DNA of 64,000 nucleotides from Streptomyces hundungensis (GCF_003627815.1 NZ_CP032698.1:4526001-4590000); one strand, 5' to 3'; positions 53,833-63,425 are shown, counted from the first letter of the stretch. A program made the numbers and translations. The notes: generated from the letters alone by a model not told the origin.

Positions 53833-54810
53833 TCAGGCGTCCTGGTCCAGGATGCCGGACTGGGCGATGAGGAAGCCGAGTTGGGCCCGGCTGCCGCTGC
53901 CGAGCGCGGCCGCGAGCTTGGCGATGTGGGCGCGGCAGGTGCGGACGTTCATGCCGAGCCTGCGGGCGATGGCCTCGTCCACGTGCCCCTCCACCAGGAG
54001 CTTGGCGATGGAGCGCTGGACGCCGGTGATGCCGGACGTCTCCTGGCGGTAGGGCACCTCGTCGTCCCAGGGGACGGCGTGCTGCCAGAACTGGTCGAAG
54101 ACGCCGACCAGGTACTGCACGAGCCCCTCGTGGCGCAATTCCAGGGCGACTTGGCGGTCGCTGCGGGCCGGGATGAAGGCGACCTTGCGGTCCATGATGA
54201 TGAGCCGGTCGATGATCTCTTCCAGGGTGCGCACCTCGAGCCCGAACGGAGCGATCCGTTCCACATAGCCGATGGTGGCCGAGTGGTGGCGGGCGGTGTG
54301 CTGGTAGAGGGTGCGCATCTCGACGCCGCGCGCGAGCAGGGGCTCGATGCGCCGCAGCCCCGCCTCGAAGCTCTCGGGCCTGCGGCCGCTGCCGGGCTGG
54401 ATGACGAGCAGTTCCTCGGTGCATTCGTTGATGACGCGGTCGAGGGTCGCGTTGATCAGTTCCAGGCCTTCGAGGACCGTGATCGCGTGGGTGCCGGTCA
54501 GGGCCGGCGTCGCGATCGACATGAATGGCTCGAAGGTGTGGGCGAGGGCGACCGAGCGGTTTCTGCGCTCCTGGATCTCGCGTTCCAGCGGCTGGGTCAG
54601 CAGGTTGAGCACCACGGTGGGCGGAACCGGGCGCAGCAGTTGGGCGTCGTCTGGGTCGGGGCGCAGCAGGGTGAGGTCGACCAGACACGGGGCGGCGTCC
54701 GCCTCTGAGCGGGCGATCCCGCCGGTACGCAGGGCAAGGGCGTACAGAGCCGTTCCTGTCTCGCACAGATCAACCGGGCCGTGATCGTGTCCTATATGTC
54801 CCTGTGTCAA
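53833..54810 (-). CDS. LuxR-type HTH regulator (paralogue B)
   Basis: A ~325-residue regulator with the same architecture as paralogue A (EGLELINATLDRVINECTEE; RGVEMRTLYQHTARHHSATI; HTH DEAIARRLGMNVRTCRAHI, RAQLGFLIAQSG). It faces the DVTWE peptide gene across 131 bp, so it may regulate it. The TTG at 54810 fits the length of paralogue A and has GAGGGGGG in front; no ATG or GTG is found nearby. No gene is seen in 53569-53832. Confidence 0.8.
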   Translation of the reverse strand: MTQGHIGHDHGPVDLCETGTALYALALRTGGIARSEADAAPCLVDLTLLRPDPDDAQLLRPVPPTVVLNLLTQPLEREIQERRNRSVALAHTFEPFMSIATPALTGTHAITVLEGLELINATLDRVINECTEELLVIQPGSGRRPESFEAGLRRIEPLLARGVEMRTLYQHTARHHSATIGYVERIAPFGLEVRTLEEIIDRLIIMDRKVAFIPARSDRQVALELRHEGLVQYLVGVFDQFWQHAVPWDDEVPYRQETSGITGVQRSIAKLLVEGHVDEAIARRLGMNVRTCRAHIAKLAAALGSGSRAQLGFLIAQSGILDQDA

Positions 54811-54941
54811 CCTAGTTGCACCCCCCTCATCCTTTTGAATTACAGGAACATGATGCCTGGCTGCGCTGGTGCAAGTGGCCGGAGTGGGCCATCGTCGTAT
54901 CCGCGGGGGGAGGTAATGATCAAAAGAGGTGGAGATCGGCC

Positions 54942-55154
54942 ATGAGCAGGATGGTTCGAGCACTAAGCACGACAGCCGTTGTGGCGGCTGCTCTCTGCGC
55001 TCTCTCGGCGCCTGGGGACGTCACTTGGGAGACCCACCCCGCGAGTTCCGCACCGACGGGCACGACGGATGTCACCTGGGAGATCGCACCGAAGACCTTG
55101 GCCGCCGGCGCGGACGTCACCTGGGAGTCGACTCCTGCGGGTGCTGTCGCATGA
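54942..55154 (+). CDS. Secreted small peptide with three DVTWE repeats
   Basis: A 70-residue peptide: a Sec-type signal (RALSTTAVVAAALCALSA, ending about residue 23), then a ~46-residue mature part with GDVTWE (25-30), TDVTWE (42-47) and ADVTWE (57-62), spaced 17 and 15 residues. No Cys in the mature part. I know of no characterised family. ATG at 54942 follows GGTGGAG. The stop overlaps the next gene by 4 bp. The repeats suggest a binding or modification site used three times. Confidence 0.65.
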   Translation: MSRMVRALSTTAVVAAALCALSAPGDVTWETHPASSAPTGTTDVTWEIAPKTLAAGADVTWESTPAGAVA

Positions 55155-55483
55155 GCTTCCCGCCCGATGACCGCACCTTCCGTCGCGAAATGGCCACGGC
55201 CTACCGCTCGGGGTGGCATTTCATCGACCTCGCCACCGCGGTTCCGCACCGTGGCGATTCGTTGATGGTCACCCTGCTCGGCGAGCCGATCCTGATCGCC
55301 CGTGAGGACGACGAGGACGTCCGTGCCTACCGCTGCCTGCGCCGACCGCGCGGGGCGCCGCAGCCCATCCGCTGCGTCGTCCGGTACGGCATGGTCTTCG
55401 TGAATCTCGACCAACGCGACCACCAGCTTTTCGAGTCGGAGGCTCAACCCGATTCATCCACCGCCACCCCCCGCAGTGCCTGA
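55151..55483 (+). CDS. Rieske-like domain protein lacking Fe-S ligands
   Basis: A 110-residue protein resembling the N-terminal Rieske part of ring-hydroxylating oxygenases: GWHFIDLATAVPHRGDSL, LGEPILIAREDDEDVRAYRC, RCVVRYGMVFVNLDQ. The CXH...CXXH segment that holds the 2Fe-2S cluster is missing between RAYRCLRRP and CVVRYG, so it should not be a redox protein. Coupled to the DVTWE peptide gene by ATGA. Function unknown. Confidence 0.65.
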   Translation: MSFPPDDRTFRREMATAYRSGWHFIDLATAVPHRGDSLMVTLLGEPILIAREDDEDVRAYRCLRRPRGAPQPIRCVVRYGMVFVNLDQRDHQLFESEAQPDSSTATPRSA

Positions 55484-55526
55484 CGCGATCCCCCGTCGTT
55501 GTACATCGCGCAGGCACTTCCCCCAC

Positions 55527-55568
55527 ACAGCGGCGCCATCGTGGACCTGAACACGGTGGCGCCGCTGT
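55527..55568. terminator. Bidirectional terminator
   Basis: ACAGCGGCGCCA and TGGCGCCGCTGT form a perfect 12-bp stem with an 18-base loop between convergent genes ending at 55483 and 55596. Confidence 0.75.
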
Positions 55569-55595
55569 GCTGCCCGGACCGTTCCGGGCGGCGTT

Positions 55596-56009
55596 TCAGA
55601 CGTTGCCCATCGCCCGGGTCAGCCTGACCTCGATCAGGACCCGGTCCGGGTTCTCCCGCGGGGTCCGCTGGTAGCGCTCCGCGTACCGCTGCTCCGCGTC
55701 CGCGATCAGCTCGGGCTCCGTGCGCACGAACGCGCGGCCCTCCAGCGTCGCCCAGCGCCTGCCCTCCAGCTGGCAGAGCGCGACCCGAGCCCCCCGCGGG
55801 TCGGCCTCGACCGCCGCCAGGACGTGGGCGACCTTGCGGCTGAACCGGCCGGTGATGATCCGGGCGAGCCCCGCCTCGGGGTCGTAGGTCGCCCCCACCG
55901 GCACCACATGCGGCGAGCCGTCGGGCCGCTGCGTCGTCAAGGTGCAGATGTGGCGCTCGCGCCAGAAGCTGAGATAGGCGCCGTCGGGCGCGTGTACGTC
56001 GTGGGCCAT
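55596..56009 (-). CDS. Pyridoxamine-phosphate-oxidase-fold (PPOX, probable F420/FMN) protein
   Basis: A 137-residue split-barrel protein: LSFWRERHICTLTTQRPDGS, HVVPVGATYDPEAG, TGRFSRKVAHVLAA, ALCQLEGRRWATLEG. Such short actinobacterial PPOX proteins bind FMN or F420. Substrate unknown. ATG at 56009 is the first base of the conserved domain. It is divergent from clpB. Confidence 0.85.
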   Translation of the reverse strand: MAHDVHAPDGAYLSFWRERHICTLTTQRPDGSPHVVPVGATYDPEAGLARIITGRFSRKVAHVLAAVEADPRGARVALCQLEGRRWATLEGRAFVRTEPELIADAEQRYAERYQRTPRENPDRVLIEVRLTRAMGNV

Positions 56010-56046
56010 GGCCAGAAACCTAGCGGCAGCTTTTCCTTTTCCTTGC

Positions 56047-56067
56047 CTTGAGCGGAATGGGCTCAAC
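56047..56067. promoter_or_regulatory. HAIR element before clpB
   Basis: CTTGAGC-N7-GCTCAAC, a two- to three-base variant of the HspR consensus, 71 bp before the clpB start. Confidence 0.82.
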
Positions 56068-56138
56068 TTTGTGTACGTTGGAAGGGTCATAGGTACCGCC
56101 GCCACGCCCAGACGTACGACGAGGAGGAGCGAACGCAC

Positions 56139-58739
56139 GTGGATGCCGAGCTGACCAACAAGAGCCGGGACGCGATCAACGCCGCGAGCAGCCGGGCCGT
56201 CGCCGGGGGCCACCCGGATCTGACCCCCGCGCATCTGCTGCTCGCCCTCCTGGAGGGCCAGGACAACGAGAACGTCGTCGATCTGCTGGCCGCGGTCGAC
56301 GCCGACCAGGCCGCGGTGCGCTCCGGCGCCGAGCGGATCCTGGCCGCGCTGCCCAGCGTGGCCGGCTCCACCGTCGCCCCGCCGCAGCCCAACCGCGAAC
56401 TGCTCGCCGTCATCGCCGACGCCGCGCAGCGCGCCAAGGAGCTGGGCGACGAGTACCTGTCCACCGAGCACCTCCTGATCGCCCTGGCCGCCAAGGGCGG
56501 GCAGGCCGGTGAGATCCTCTCCGGGCAGGGGGCCACCGCGAAGAAGCTCCTGGACGCGTTCGAGACGAGCAGGGGAGGGCGCCGGGTGACCACACCCGAC
56601 CCGGAGGGTCAGTACAAGGCGCTGGAGAAGTTCGGTACGGACTTCACGGCCGCCGCCCGCGAGGGCAAGCTCGACCCGGTCATCGGCCGGGACCAGGAGA
56701 TCCGCCGGGTCGTCCAGGTCCTGTCGCGCCGCACCAAGAACAACCCGGTGCTCATCGGCGAGCCCGGCGTCGGCAAGACCGCCGTCGTCGAGGGCCTCGC
56801 CCAGCGCATCGTGAAGGGCGACGTACCGGAGTCGCTCAAGAACAAGCGCCTCGTCTCGCTCGACCTGGGCGCGATGGTCGCGGGCGCCAAGTACCGCGGC
56901 GAGTTCGAGGAGCGCCTCAAGACCGTCCTCTCCGAGATCAAGGAGAGCGACGGCCAGATCATCACCTTCATCGACGAACTCCACACCGTCGTCGGCGCGG
57001 GCGCCGGCGGCGACTCGGCGATGGACGCGGGCAACATGCTCAAGCCCATGCTGGCCCGCGGCGAGCTGCGCATGGTCGGCGCCACCACCCTCGACGAGTA
57101 CCGCGAGCGCATCGAGAAGGACCCGGCCCTGGAGCGCCGCTTCCAGCAGGTGCTGGTCGCCGAGCCGTCCGTCGAGGACACCATCGCCATCCTGCGCGGG
57201 CTCAAGGGGCGCTACGAGGCCCACCACAAGGTGCAGATCGCGGACGGCGCGCTGGTCGCCGCCGCCACCCTCTCCGACCGGTACATCACCTCGCGCTTCC
57301 TGCCGGACAAGGCCATCGACCTCGTCGACGAGGCGGCCTCCCGGCTCCGTATGGAGATCGACTCCTCGCCCGTCGAGATCGACGAACTCCAGCGCGCCGT
57401 CGACCGGTTGAGGATGGAGGAGCTGGCGCTGAAGAACGAGACCGACGTCGGCTCGATCCAGCGCCTGGACAAGCTCCGCAAGGACCTCGCCGACAAGGAG
57501 GAGGAGCTGCGCGGCCTCACCGCCCGCTGGGAGAAGGAGAAGCAGGGCCTCAACCGGGTCGGTGAGCTGAAGGAGAAGCTCGACGACCTGCGCGGCCAGG
57601 CCGAACGCGCCCAGCGCGACGGCGACTTCGACACCGCCTCCAAGCTCCTGTACGGCGAAATCCCGGGCCTGGAAAGGGAGTTGGAGGAGGCCGCCGAGGA
57701 GGAGGCCGAGCAGGAGAAGTCCAAGGACGCCAAGGACACCATGGTCAAGGAGGAGGTCGGCCCCGACGACATCGCCGATGTGGTCGGCGCCTGGACCGGC
57801 ATCCCCGCCGGCCGGCTCCTGGAGGGCGAGACGCAGAAGCTGCTGCGCATGGAGGACGAGCTCGGCAAGCGCCTGATCGGCCAGTCCGAGGCGGTGCGCG
57901 CCGTCTCCGACGCGGTGCGCCGCACCCGGGCCGGCATCGCCGACCCCGACCGCCCCACCGGCTCGTTCCTCTTCCTCGGCCCCACCGGCGTCGGCAAGAC
58001 CGAACTCGCCAAGGCCCTCGCCGACTTCCTCTTCGACGACGAGCGGGCCATGGTCCGCATCGACATGTCGGAGTACGGCGAGAAGCACAGCGTGGCCCGT
58101 CTCGTCGGCGCGCCCCCCGGCTACGTCGGCTACGAGGAGGGCGGCCAGCTCACCGAGGCCGTCCGCCGCCGCCCGTACTCGGTGGTCCTGCTCGACGAGG
58201 TCGAGAAGGCGCACCCCGAGGTCTTCGACGTCCTGCTCCAGGTCCTCGACGACGGGCGCCTGACCGACGGGCAGGGCCGCACCGTCGACTTCCGCAACAC
58301 CATTCTGGTGCTGACCTCCAACCTCGGCAGCCAGTACCTGGTCGAGCCGTCGACCAGCGAGGAGGAGAAGAAGCGGCAGGTCTTGGACGTGGTGCGGGCC
58401 TCCTTCAAGCCGGAGTTCCTCAACCGGCTCGACGACCTGGTGGTCTTCTCCGCCCTCACCAAGGACGAGCTGTCCCACATCGCCGAGCTCCAGATCGGCC
58501 GGCTCGCCAAGCGCCTCGCCGACCGGCGCCTCACCCTGGAGGTCACCCCCGAGGCGCTGGCCTGGCTCGCCGAGGAGGGCAACGACCCCGCCTACGGCGC
58601 GCGCCCGCTGCGCCGCCTGATCCAGACCGCCATCGGGGACCGGCTCGCCAAGGAGATCCTGGCGGGCGAGGTCACCGACGGCGACACGGTCCGGGTCGAC
58701 CGATTCGAGGACGGCCTGATCGTGGGGGCCGCGCAATAG
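56139..58739 (+). CDS. clpB: Disaggregase ClpB
   Basis: An 866-residue Hsp100: N-terminal Clp repeats, AAA+ domain 1 with Walker [14 protein letters not shown] and Walker B TFIDELH, a coiled-coil middle domain (~395-525, here with the extra KSKDAKD stretch), AAA+ domain 2 with [14 protein letters not shown] and [13 protein letters not shown], and the C-terminal D2-small domain. It dissolves aggregates with DnaK. GTG at 56139 has GAGGAGGAG. HspR control from the HAIR element. Confidence 0.98.
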   Translation: MDAELTNKSRDAINAASSRAVAGGHPDLTPAHLLLALLEGQDNENVVDLLAAVDADQAAVRSGAERILAALPSVAGSTVAPPQPNRELLAVIADAAQRAKELGDEYLSTEHLLIALAAKGGQAGEILSGQGATAKKLLDAFETSRGGRRVTTPDPEGQYKALEKFGTDFTAAAREGKLDPVIGRDQEIRRVVQVLSRRTKNNPVLIGEPGVGKTAVVEGLAQRIVKGDVPESLKNKRLVSLDLGAMVAGAKYRGEFEERLKTVLSEIKESDGQIITFIDELHTVVGAGAGGDSAMDAGNMLKPMLARGELRMVGATTLDEYRERIEKDPALERRFQQVLVAEPSVEDTIAILRGLKGRYEAHHKVQIADGALVAAATLSDRYITSRFLPDKAIDLVDEAASRLRMEIDSSPVEIDELQRAVDRLRMEELALKNETDVGSIQRLDKLRKDLADKEEELRGLTARWEKEKQGLNRVGELKEKLDDLRGQAERAQRDGDFDTASKLLYGEIPGLERELEEAAEEEAEQEKSKDAKDTMVKEEVGPDDIADVVGAWTGIPAGRLLEGETQKLLRMEDELGKRLIGQSEAVRAVSDAVRRTRAGIADPDRPTGSFLFLGPTGVGKTELAKALADFLFDDERAMVRIDMSEYGEKHSVARLVGAPPGYVGYEEGGQLTEAVRRRPYSVVLLDEVEKAHPEVFDVLLQVLDDGRLTDGQGRTVDFRNTILVLTSNLGSQYLVEPSTSEEEKKRQVLDVVRASFKPEFLNRLDDLVVFSALTKDELSHIAELQIGRLAKRLADRRLTLEVTPEALAWLAEEGNDPAYGARPLRRLIQTAIGDRLAKEILAGEVTDGDTVRVDRFEDGLIVGAAQ

Positions 58740-58860
58740 CGTCGATCCCGCCATCCGGACCCGATTCGGTCAGCCCGCAGCGGATACCCGGGGGCGGGGG
58801 TTGCCACCCCTGCCCCGCCATGGGGGAGGATGACCGGAACCGTACGAAGGAAGATTCACG

Positions 58861-59403
58861 ATGAGCATCGACCCGTCCTCGATTCCGAATTTCGGGGCTC
58901 AGCAGGGCCCGCAGTCCGGCGGCGGCCAGCCGTCCGGGCCCATCGTCCCCGACCAGGATCTGGTGAAGCAGCTCCTGGACCAGATGGAGCTCAAGTACGT
59001 CGTGGACGACGAGGGCGACCTCGCCGCGCCCTGGGAGGATTTCCGTACGTACTTCATGTTCCGCGGTGAGGAGGACCAGCAGGTCTTCTCGGTGCGGACG
59101 TTCTACGACCGGCCGCACAGCATCGACGACAAGGTCCAGATCCTGGAGTCGATCGACGACTGGAACCGCCGCACCCTGTGGCCCAAGGTCTACACCCACA
59201 CCCACGACGACGGCACCGTCCGTCTGATCGGTGAGGCGCAGATGCTGATCGGCACCGGCGTCGCCCTGGAGCACTTCGTCTCCTCCGTGGTGAGCTGGGT
59301 CCGCGCCTCGATCGAGTTCGACAAGTGGCTGATCGAGCAGCTCGGCCTGGAGAAGGACGTCGACGGCGAGGGCGGGGAGTCCGGCGAGCCGGACTCCGAG
59401 TGA
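58861..59403 (+). CDS. YbjN domain protein
   Basis: A 180-residue protein with the YbjN fold (VKQLLDQMELKYVVDDEGDL; YFMFRGEEDQQVFSVRTFYD; ILESIDDWNRRTLWPKVYTH). YbjN-like proteins are often linked to type III secretion chaperone-like folds and stress, but their function here is unknown. Start ATG at 58861. Pro/Gly-rich N-terminus and acidic C-terminus. Confidence 0.85.
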   Translation: MSIDPSSIPNFGAQQGPQSGGGQPSGPIVPDQDLVKQLLDQMELKYVVDDEGDLAAPWEDFRTYFMFRGEEDQQVFSVRTFYDRPHSIDDKVQILESIDDWNRRTLWPKVYTHTHDDGTVRLIGEAQMLIGTGVALEHFVSSVVSWVRASIEFDKWLIEQLGLEKDVDGEGGESGEPDSE

Positions 59404-59416
59404 GACACGCCTCGGC

Positions 59417-60595
59417 TCACAGCGCCATGGTGGCCAGCGTCAACAGATAGGCCCCGTAACAGAACGAGAGCCCGGCCAGGGCTGCGGTCACCGCGACCGC
59501 GGCCCGCGGCCGGGCTCTCGTCAGTGCGAGCGCCACCGGTGCCAGCAGCGGGAACGCGGGCAGCAGGAACCGCGGCTTGGACTCGAAGAACCCCGCCCCG
59601 CCGACCGCGATCACCACCAGCACCCCCGTGTACACGAGCAGCGGCAGTGCGGGCCGGTCTAGGACGAACAGCACGAACAACAGCACCATCGCGGCGGTGA
59701 TCAGCGCCGCCATCGGAAAGCCCAGGTCGTACGGGGCGCTCGCGAGCCGCTTCAGGAAGCGCAGGGTGCCCGCGCCGAAGTCGAACCGGGACGTCCAGCC
59801 CGCCTGCACCGCGAAGTAGCCGCCGAACAGATCGCCCTCGCGGACCCCCACCCACAGCACATAGCCGCACCAGCCGACCGGCGCGAGCAGCCCGCCCGCC
59901 CACGGCCGCCAGGAGCGCCCCTCGCCGCGCCACAGCGCGTGCCCCGCCGCCACCAGCACCGCCGCCGCCACCGCCACCGCGTTGGGCCGCGCGAGCCCCG
60001 CGAGCAGCGCGAGCGAGCCCGCCCACAGCCAGCGGCGCTCCAGGACCGCCCACAGCGACCAGGCCGCCAGCGCCGTCATGACGGGCTCGGTGTACGCCAT
60101 CGTCAGGACCACGGCGTGCGGGAGCAGCCCCCACAGCAGGACAAGCAGGGTGGCGACCGGGCGGCCGTACAGGCGCTCCCCGATCCGATGGATCCCCCAG
60201 GCCGCCGCTGCCGCCGCCGTCCAGGAGAGCAACAGCCCCGCGGTGCCGCCCGTCACCGGCAGGACGACGGTCACGGCGCGGATCAGCGCCGGGTAGAGCG
60301 GGAAGAACGCCAGGTCGCTCTGGACCGCGCCGTCCGGCCAGAACAGGGTGCGGCCGTAGCCGTGGGCGGCGATCCGGGTGTACCAGTCGGCGTCCCAGGC
60401 GGTGGCGAGCCGGGCCCGCGGCGAGAGCCCCCGGTGCCAGGCCAGGGCCGCGAAGACCAGCAGCCCGGTCAGCCGCACCGCGACGAACAGGCCGAGCGCG
60501 GGGGCCGCTCGCCGCAGGGCGGCCGCCCAGGGCGGGGTGCGGGTGAGGCCGCCGGGCCGTCGGCCGCGGGCGTGAGCGGTGATCTCGGCGGACAG
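59417..60595 (-). CDS. PIG-V/GT39-like membrane mannosyltransferase
   Basis: A multi-spanning protein with the PIG-V-type loop DADWYTRIAAHGYGRTLFWP and LAFFPLYPALIRAV, and about ten helices, acting with polyprenol-phosphate sugars. If translated from the first ATG/GTG (60478) it would have 353 residues and lose half of its first membrane helix; the CTG at 60595 has GGAGG six bases in front and gives 392 residues with a full first helix. I therefore take the CTG. The start is inferred. Confidence 0.75.
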   Translation of the reverse strand: MSAEITAHARGRRPGGLTRTPPWAAALRRAAPALGLFVAVRLTGLLVFAALAWHRGLSPRARLATAWDADWYTRIAAHGYGRTLFWPDGAVQSDLAFFPLYPALIRAVTVVLPVTGGTAGLLLSWTAAAAAAWGIHRIGERLYGRPVATLLVLLWGLLPHAVVLTMAYTEPVMTALAAWSLWAVLERRWLWAGSLALLAGLARPNAVAVAAAVLVAAGHALWRGEGRSWRPWAGGLLAPVGWCGYVLWVGVREGDLFGGYFAVQAGWTSRFDFGAGTLRFLKRLASAPYDLGFPMAALITAAMVLLFVLFVLDRPALPLLVYTGVLVVIAVGGAGFFESKPRFLLPAFPLLAPVALALTRARPRAAVAVTAALAGLSFCYGAYLLTLATMAL

Positions 60596-60769
60596 AAGAC
60601 ACCTCCGGGCGCGCGTGATCGGTCAGACCGACCATCGGCACGGATCCGGCATACCGCGACCGCAGCGCCCCCGACCGGGTGGAAGTCCGCCCACCCGGCG
60701 GTGCCCCCGCGTGTCGCGCGGGCTGGGGGCGCGTGGGGCGTCCTGGGCGGCCCCCCCCGGCGTGTGCCC

Positions 60770-61984
60770 CTAGGCGGCCAGTGACGTGAGACGGGCGACG
60801 GCCTCTTCGAGTACGGCCGTCCGCTTGCAGAAGGCGAACCGGACGAAGGGTGCGCCCTGGTCGCGGTGGTCGTAGAAGACCGCGTTCGGGATCGCCACCA
60901 CGCCGCAGCGCTCGGGCAGGGCGCGGCAGAAGGCGAAGCCGTCGCTCACGCCCAGCGGGCGGATGTCGGTGGTGACGAAGTAGGTGCCCGCCGGCCGGAA
61001 CACCCCGAACCCGGCCTTCGCGAGGCCCGCGCTCAGCAGGTCGCGCTTGGCCTGGTGGTCCGCGCGGAAGCCGTCGAAGTAGCTGTCCGGAAGGCGCAGC
61101 GCCTCGGCCACCGCGTACTGGAACGGCCCCGACGTCACATACGTCAGGAACTGCTTGGCCGAGCGGACCGCGGCCACCAGGCCGGGGGCGGCGGTGATCC
61201 AGCCGACCTTCCAGCCCGTGAACGAGAACGTCTTGCCCGCCGAGCCGATGGTGACCGTGCGCTCGCGCATGCCGGGGAAGGAGGCGAGCGGGATGTGCTC
61301 GGCGCCGTCGAAGACGAGGTGCTCGTACACCTCGTCGGTGATCACCAGCAGATCGCGCTCGCAGGCGAGCTCGGCGACCGCGGCCAGCTCGGCGCGGGTC
61401 AGCACCGTGCCGGTCGGATTGTGCGGGGTGTTGAGGAGGATCAGCCGGGTGCGGGGGGTGACGGCCGCGCGCAACTCGTCCAGGTCGAGGGCGAAGTGGC
61501 CCTGCCCGCTCTCGCCGCCGGGTGCCGCGGCCGGACGCAGGGTGACCGGCACGCGGGTGCCGCCCGCCATCGCGATGCACGCGGCGTACGAGTCGTAGTA
61601 CGGCTCCAGGGCGATGACCTCGTCGCCCGGTTCGAGCAGGGCGAGCAGCGCCGCGGCGATCGCCTCGGTGGCGCCCGCGGTGACCAGGACCTCCTGGTCC
61701 GGGTCGTAGGACAGGCCGTAGCGGCGCCGCTGGTGCTCGACGATCGCGGTGCGCAGCTCGGGGACGCCGGGGCCGGGCGGGTACTGGTTGCCGTGGCCCT
61801 CGCGCAGCGCGCGGACCGCGGCTTCGCGTACGGCCTCGGGCCCGTCGGTGTCGGGGAAGCCCTGCCCGAGGTTGATGGACCCGGTCCGCTGGGCGAGGGC
61901 GGACATCTCGGCGAAGATCGTCGTCCCGAACTCGGCGAGGCGACGGTTGAGCAGAGGGCGCGCACTGGAGGTCATGACGGCCAT
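60770..61984 (-). CDS. PLP-dependent aminotransferase (class I/II, kynurenine-type)
   Basis: A 404-residue fold-type I aminotransferase: INLGQGFPDTDGP, YPPGPGVPELR, TAGATEAI, LNTPHNPTGTV, DEVYEHLVFDG, the PLP Lys in GSAGKTFSFTGWKVGW, and the C-terminal Arg in VRFAFCK. It resembles methionine/kynurenine aminotransferases. ATG at 61984 has AGAGGT; ATG at 61975 is an alternative. Confidence 0.9.
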   Translation of the reverse strand: MAVMTSSARPLLNRRLAEFGTTIFAEMSALAQRTGSINLGQGFPDTDGPEAVREAAVRALREGHGNQYPPGPGVPELRTAIVEHQRRRYGLSYDPDQEVLVTAGATEAIAAALLALLEPGDEVIALEPYYDSYAACIAMAGGTRVPVTLRPAAAPGGESGQGHFALDLDELRAAVTPRTRLILLNTPHNPTGTVLTRAELAAVAELACERDLLVITDEVYEHLVFDGAEHIPLASFPGMRERTVTIGSAGKTFSFTGWKVGWITAAPGLVAAVRSAKQFLTYVTSGPFQYAVAEALRLPDSYFDGFRADHQAKRDLLSAGLAKAGFGVFRPAGTYFVTTDIRPLGVSDGFAFCRALPERCGVVAIPNAVFYDHRDQGAPFVRFAFCKRTAVLEEAVARLTSLAA

Positions 61985-62096
61985 CCTGCGGGCAACCTCT
62001 GGAGTTGCTCAAGTGTGCTTTGGCGCCGGGTGGCCAAGGGCATCCCCCTTCCACGCGGGCCGACGGGGGACCCGCACCACGGAAGGACGGTGGGGG

Positions 62097-62432
62097 ATGG
62101 GCATCGCGATCGGGGTGGGGATCCTGGCACTGATCGTGCTGGGTGTCGCGGTCGGACCGGCGGCGCGCAGGCGACGGCGTGCGCGCGGGCGCCGCGGCCC
62201 GGTGTCGCGCCGGCGACGGGCCGCGGCGTCGTCCGCGGGAACGTCCAGCTGGTGGGCCGGCGGATCGGACGGATCGAGCGCGTCGTGCGGAAGCGGAAGC
62301 GGCGGCCACCACGGCCACGGGGGCGGCCACGGGCACTCCTGCGGCGGCGGGCACTCCTGCGGGGGCGGCAGCCACTCCTCCTGCGGCGGCGGCTCCTCGT
62401 GCGGGGGAGGGGGAGGCTGCGGTTCGAGCTGA
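62097..62432 (+). CDS. Gly/Ser/His/Cys-rich single-helix membrane protein
   Basis: A 111-residue protein: a short N-terminal membrane helix (AIGVGILALIVLGVAVG), a strongly basic Arg stretch (~25-45), then a low-complexity tail rich in Gly, Ser, His and Cys (GGHHGHGGGHGHSCGGG pattern with eight Cys). Composition suggests metal binding or a spore/envelope coat function. The start ATG at 62097 has GGAAGG and GGGGG before it. Not a recognised family. Confidence 0.6.
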   Translation: MGIAIGVGILALIVLGVAVGPAARRRRRARGRRGPVSRRRRAAASSAGTSSWWAGGSDGSSASCGSGSGGHHGHGGGHGHSCGGGHSCGGGSHSSCGGGSSCGGGGGCGSS

Positions 62433-62816
62433 GGGACCCGGATGGCCCAACGCGCCCGGATGGACCGGGCGGCGGGTCATCCAGAGCGACGGGTGGCGGT
62501 CGACGCGCGGTCGCGGCTGACACGGGGCAGCCGATTCCGCCGCGGGCGCCGCCCGTTGGCGCCCGGTCGGTCACGCCCGGCCGGGCGCCTTCTTTCACGC
62601 CTGTAGTTGAACGTTTGAACCGAGTGGCCCCCGAGGGGATGGAAACCCCATCAAGTTGGGTAAAAAAGCTGTGAGCGCCGCGCACTTCATGATTCCCTCG
62701 CAAATGAGAAACCACGCACCTCGGACCTCGGGCGATCAGAGAGCGGCCCCCGTCCCGCGCTTCCGAGGGGACCTCGGTCACCCACCCGCCACATGTGTGT
62801 TTTGCGGAGCCCACCC
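62433..62816. promoter_or_regulatory. 384-bp intergenic region before DUF2617
   Basis: No convincing gene. It holds a locally AT-richer stretch (62595-62720) with the direct repeat GTTGAAC/TTTGAAC (62606-62620) and a small GGGGATGG-AAACCCCATC hairpin-like element (62636-62653). It probably contains the promoter of the DUF2617 gene; no clear -35/-10 was assigned. Confidence 0.3.
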
Positions 62817-63341
62817 ATGCTCACGACCCTCCAGACCGCCTACACCGACACGCGTGCCGCCGACCTCGCCTGGGCGCTGGGCCGCGAGCCGCTGCCCGCC
62901 CTGGCCGTCCTCGACCTCGAACTCGACGGCGCCAAGCTCCAGTTGAGACTCCTGGGCGCCTCGCACCAGGTGCTCCTCGACGAGGAGCGCGGCACCTGTT
63001 CGGAGACCGTCGCCTGTATGCCCGGCAGCAGTACGCCGCTGCCGCTCGGCGTGGCGAAACGTCTCGGGGACTGGGACTACGAGTTCGCCGCGCGCGTCGA
63101 GACGCTCTCGCAGGGCTCGTTCGCGGGCCGCGCCCAGGAACTCCTGGCCCTCGTCGCCGACCACCCCAACGGACTCGCCGGAACGTTTCCGGGATCGCCG
63201 CACGCGTTCACCGCGATGCTCGCCCAGCGCGTCGAGGGACAGGTGTGGTGGCGCACCTGGCACGCCTACCCGCAGGAGGGCCAGCTCGTGGTGACCCGCA
63301 CCCGGGTCGGCGTCCGGGTGGCCGCGACCGCGGGCCTCTGA
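62817..63341 (+). CDS. DUF2617-family protein
   Basis: A 174-residue actinobacterial DUF2617 protein: ALAVLDLELDGAKLQLRLLG, LLDEERGTCSETVA, PLPLGVAKRLGDWDYEFAAR, and a conserved AQRVEGQVWWRTWHAYP. Soluble, unknown function, beside a spermidine synthase in the same direction. Start ATG at 62817. Confidence 0.88.
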   Translation: MLTTLQTAYTDTRAADLAWALGREPLPALAVLDLELDGAKLQLRLLGASHQVLLDEERGTCSETVACMPGSSTPLPLGVAKRLGDWDYEFAARVETLSQGSFAGRAQELLALVADHPNGLAGTFPGSPHAFTAMLAQRVEGQVWWRTWHAYPQEGQLVVTRTRVGVRVAATAGL

Positions 63342-63425
63342 GGCGCTCGATTCACCGCCGGTTGGCTCCAGTTGCACCCGTGTGGGTGACAGGATGCGAA
63401 CGGAGTGTCACGTAGCGTTCGCATC

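Noticed and set aside
55596..58754. A 1052-residue frame antisense to clpB
   Set aside because: High-GC artefact; only its last ~137 codons (the PPOX protein) match a real protein.
59190..62480. A 1096-residue frame on the minus strand, open over three genes
   Set aside because: It is a third-position-GC shadow: the true genes here (aminotransferase, mannosyltransferase) have recognisable domains in another frame.
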